Shown here one piece after another: positions 5,231 to 6,016 of a stretch of 6,016 nt of DNA. The position numbers were made by a program, and so were the translations under genes. The notes below the pieces were generated by a model. It did no database searches. It saw nothing but the letters and a program-made list of their open reading frames with translations, and was not told where the DNA came from. The stretch's first letter is position 1. Each line of letters begins with the position of its first letter. This DNA comes from CAZYVA01 sp964650695. GTDB lineage: Bacteria; Bacillota; Clostridia; Lachnospirales; Lachnospiraceae. The DNA lies in the NCBI GenBank assembly GCA_964650695.1, contig CAZYVA010000104.1, positions 1-6,016 of the forward strand, read 5' to 3'.

Positions 5231-5280
5231 ATGCCTCTAAAGCAGACCGGCCGGGCAGACCGGATCTGCTTTAGAGGTAT
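5231..5280. terminator. Long hairpin, shared terminator of convergent genes
   Basis: The arm 5234-5250 pairs with 5260-5277: 17 bp with one bulged A and a 9-nt loop (CCGGGCAGA). It extends by three weaker pairs to 5231 and 5280. It sits between the lipoprotein gene (ends 5176) and the convergent aldolase gene (ends 5287). The T-tracts on both sides are imperfect (TATTGTCAATTATTT rightward, CATCTTTCTGTTT leftward), so termination could be weaker than at 1663-1705. A role in mRNA 3'-end protection is an alternative. Confidence 0.75.
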
Positions 5281-5286
5281 TGTCAA

Positions 5287-5940
5287 TTATTTCTGTCCGT
5301 ATTTATTCTGGAAAAAGTCATAAAAGAAATCACAGTCTTCTTTTGAAAGCTCCACTGCGCCGCCAAGCGCCTGCGCGTCAAGATAAACCTGGGCTGTTTT
5401 TTCCAGGATCACGGAAGCAGTCAATGCCTCCGCAAGGGTACGCCCTAAAGTGATCCCGCCGTGGTTGGCAATCAATGCCCCCGCCCTGCCGTCCAGCGCT
5501 TCCAGGCAGGACTGCGCCATCTCTTCAGAGCCAGGCATCGTATAGGCCGCGCAGCGGACATCCCCGCCCAGGATCTGCGCCTGGTCGTCACAGATGGCTG
5601 GGATACCTTTCCTTGTTGCCGCAACTGTCAAAGCCTTGGTGGAATGGGTATGTACGATCCCGTTGATCTCATTCCGGTTCAATAGGATTTTTGCGTGGAC
5701 CGGTGTCTCAACGGACGGCTTTAAATCGCCTTCATACGCCAGTGTATTCATATTTACAAGAACCATCTGCTCCGGATCCAGTTTTGCATAATCCATCCCG
5801 GAAGGCGTGATTACCATGTATTCGCCGTCCACACGTCCGGAGATATTTCCCCATGTTCCCGGCGTCAGCCCACAATCTGCCATTGCTTTTGCGGTTTCAC
5901 ATACTTCTTTTTGTACGCTTCTTGCTTTTTCTCTGTCCAT
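5287..5940 (-). CDS. Class II aldolase, L-fuculose-1-phosphate aldolase-like
   Basis: The 217-aa protein is a zinc-dependent class II aldolase of the FucA/AraD family. It has the phosphate-binding loop GTWGNISGR (28-36), ITPSGMDY (44-51), the catalytic Glu78 in KPSVETPVH, the zinc ligands His97 and His99 in VHTHST, and the third zinc ligand His160 in ANHGG. Family members cleave ketose 1-phosphates (fuculose, rhamnulose) to dihydroxyacetone phosphate and an aldehyde, epimerise ribulose 5-phosphate, or act in methionine salvage. Motif spacing and length fit the FucA branch best, but the substrate is not fixed. The start is ATG 5940, because GAGGAGG (5953-5947) gives a 6-nt spacer; the ATG at 5946 abuts it. 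No promoter is seen between the start and the window edge, so the gene may be downstream of other genes. Confidence 0.9.
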   Translation of the reverse strand: MDREKARSVQKEVCETAKAMADCGLTPGTWGNISGRVDGEYMVITPSGMDYAKLDPEQMVLVNMNTLAYEGDLKPSVETPVHAKILLNRNEINGIVHTHSTKALTVAATRKGIPAICDDQAQILGGDVRCAAYTMPGSEEMAQSCLEALDGRAGALIANHGGITLGRTLAEALTASVILEKTAQVYLDAQALGGAVELSKEDCDFFYDFFQNKYGQK

Positions 5941-5969
5941 CCCCATCCTCCTCGTTTACTATGAAACTT

Positions 5970-6001
5970 GCCTTGTCACACCCGACAGGGCGGGACAAGG
6001 C
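5970..6001. other. Hairpin upstream of the aldolase gene
   Basis: GCCTTGT (5970-5976) pairs with ACAAGGC (5995-6001). After a 4-nt bulge, CCCG (5981-5984) pairs with CGGG (5991-5994) around a 6-nt loop. It lies about 30 nt before the aldolase start on the minus strand and has no T-run on either side. It could be an intercistronic or leader hairpin of the aldolase transcript, or an operator. Confidence 0.5.
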
Positions 6002-6016
6002 TTAGTTGAATGTACT

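Overview
The window looks like chromosomal DNA of a gut-type Firmicute, most likely a Lachnospiraceae (Clostridium cluster XIVa) relative. This is inferred from strong AGGAGG-type ribosome binding sites, short signal peptides ending in a Gram-positive lipobox, sigma-A-like promoters with 17-bp spacers, moderate GC, and the style of the proteins (a lipoprotein with trigger-factor/FKBP architecture, an HD hydrolase, RpiB/LacAB isomerases, a Cof-type HAD phosphatase). No phage, IS, CRISPR, tRNA or rRNA sequence is visible.

Layout: (1) positions 1-20 hold only the first codons of a leftward gene that runs off the window. (2) 21-581 is a long divergent intergenic region. It contains a leftward promoter, a leader that can fold in two mutually exclusive ways around the Shine-Dalgarno sequence, a tandem 13-bp repeat and three successive hairpins. 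(3) 582-1637 is a rightward lipoprotein foldase, ended by a bidirectional terminator. (4) 1726-2166 (leftward, variant RpiB/LacAB isomerase) and 2314-2835 (rightward, HD phosphohydrolase) diverge from a compact two-promoter region whose two -35 boxes sit in the arms of one perfect palindrome. (5) 2793-3602 is a leftward Cof-type HAD phosphatase that overlaps the HD gene tail to tail by 43 bp. Its upstream region carries a roughly 105-nt cloverleaf-like element. (6) 3927-4385 is a canonical RpiB, followed by an unrecognised lipoprotein (4511-5176) and a long hairpin terminator. (7) 5287-5940 is a leftward class II (FucA-type) aldolase, also using that terminator.

Four of the seven complete or nearly complete genes act, or probably act, on phosphorylated sugars: two RpiB-family isomerases, a sugar-phosphatase-like HAD protein and a class II aldolase. 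They are in separate transcription units, so this is a themed neighbourhood and not one operon. The two RpiB-family proteins differ sharply in their catalytic positions. 3927-4385 keeps every residue expected of ribose-5-phosphate isomerase B. 1726-2166 keeps the catalytic cysteine but has lost the ring-opening and phosphate-binding histidines and arginines, so it probably isomerises another sugar phosphate. I see no clearly novel multi-gene system. The most unusual signals are non-coding: the symmetric divergent promoter at 2231-2276, the SD-switch leader at 28-72, and the structured elements at 328-452 and 3647-3751.
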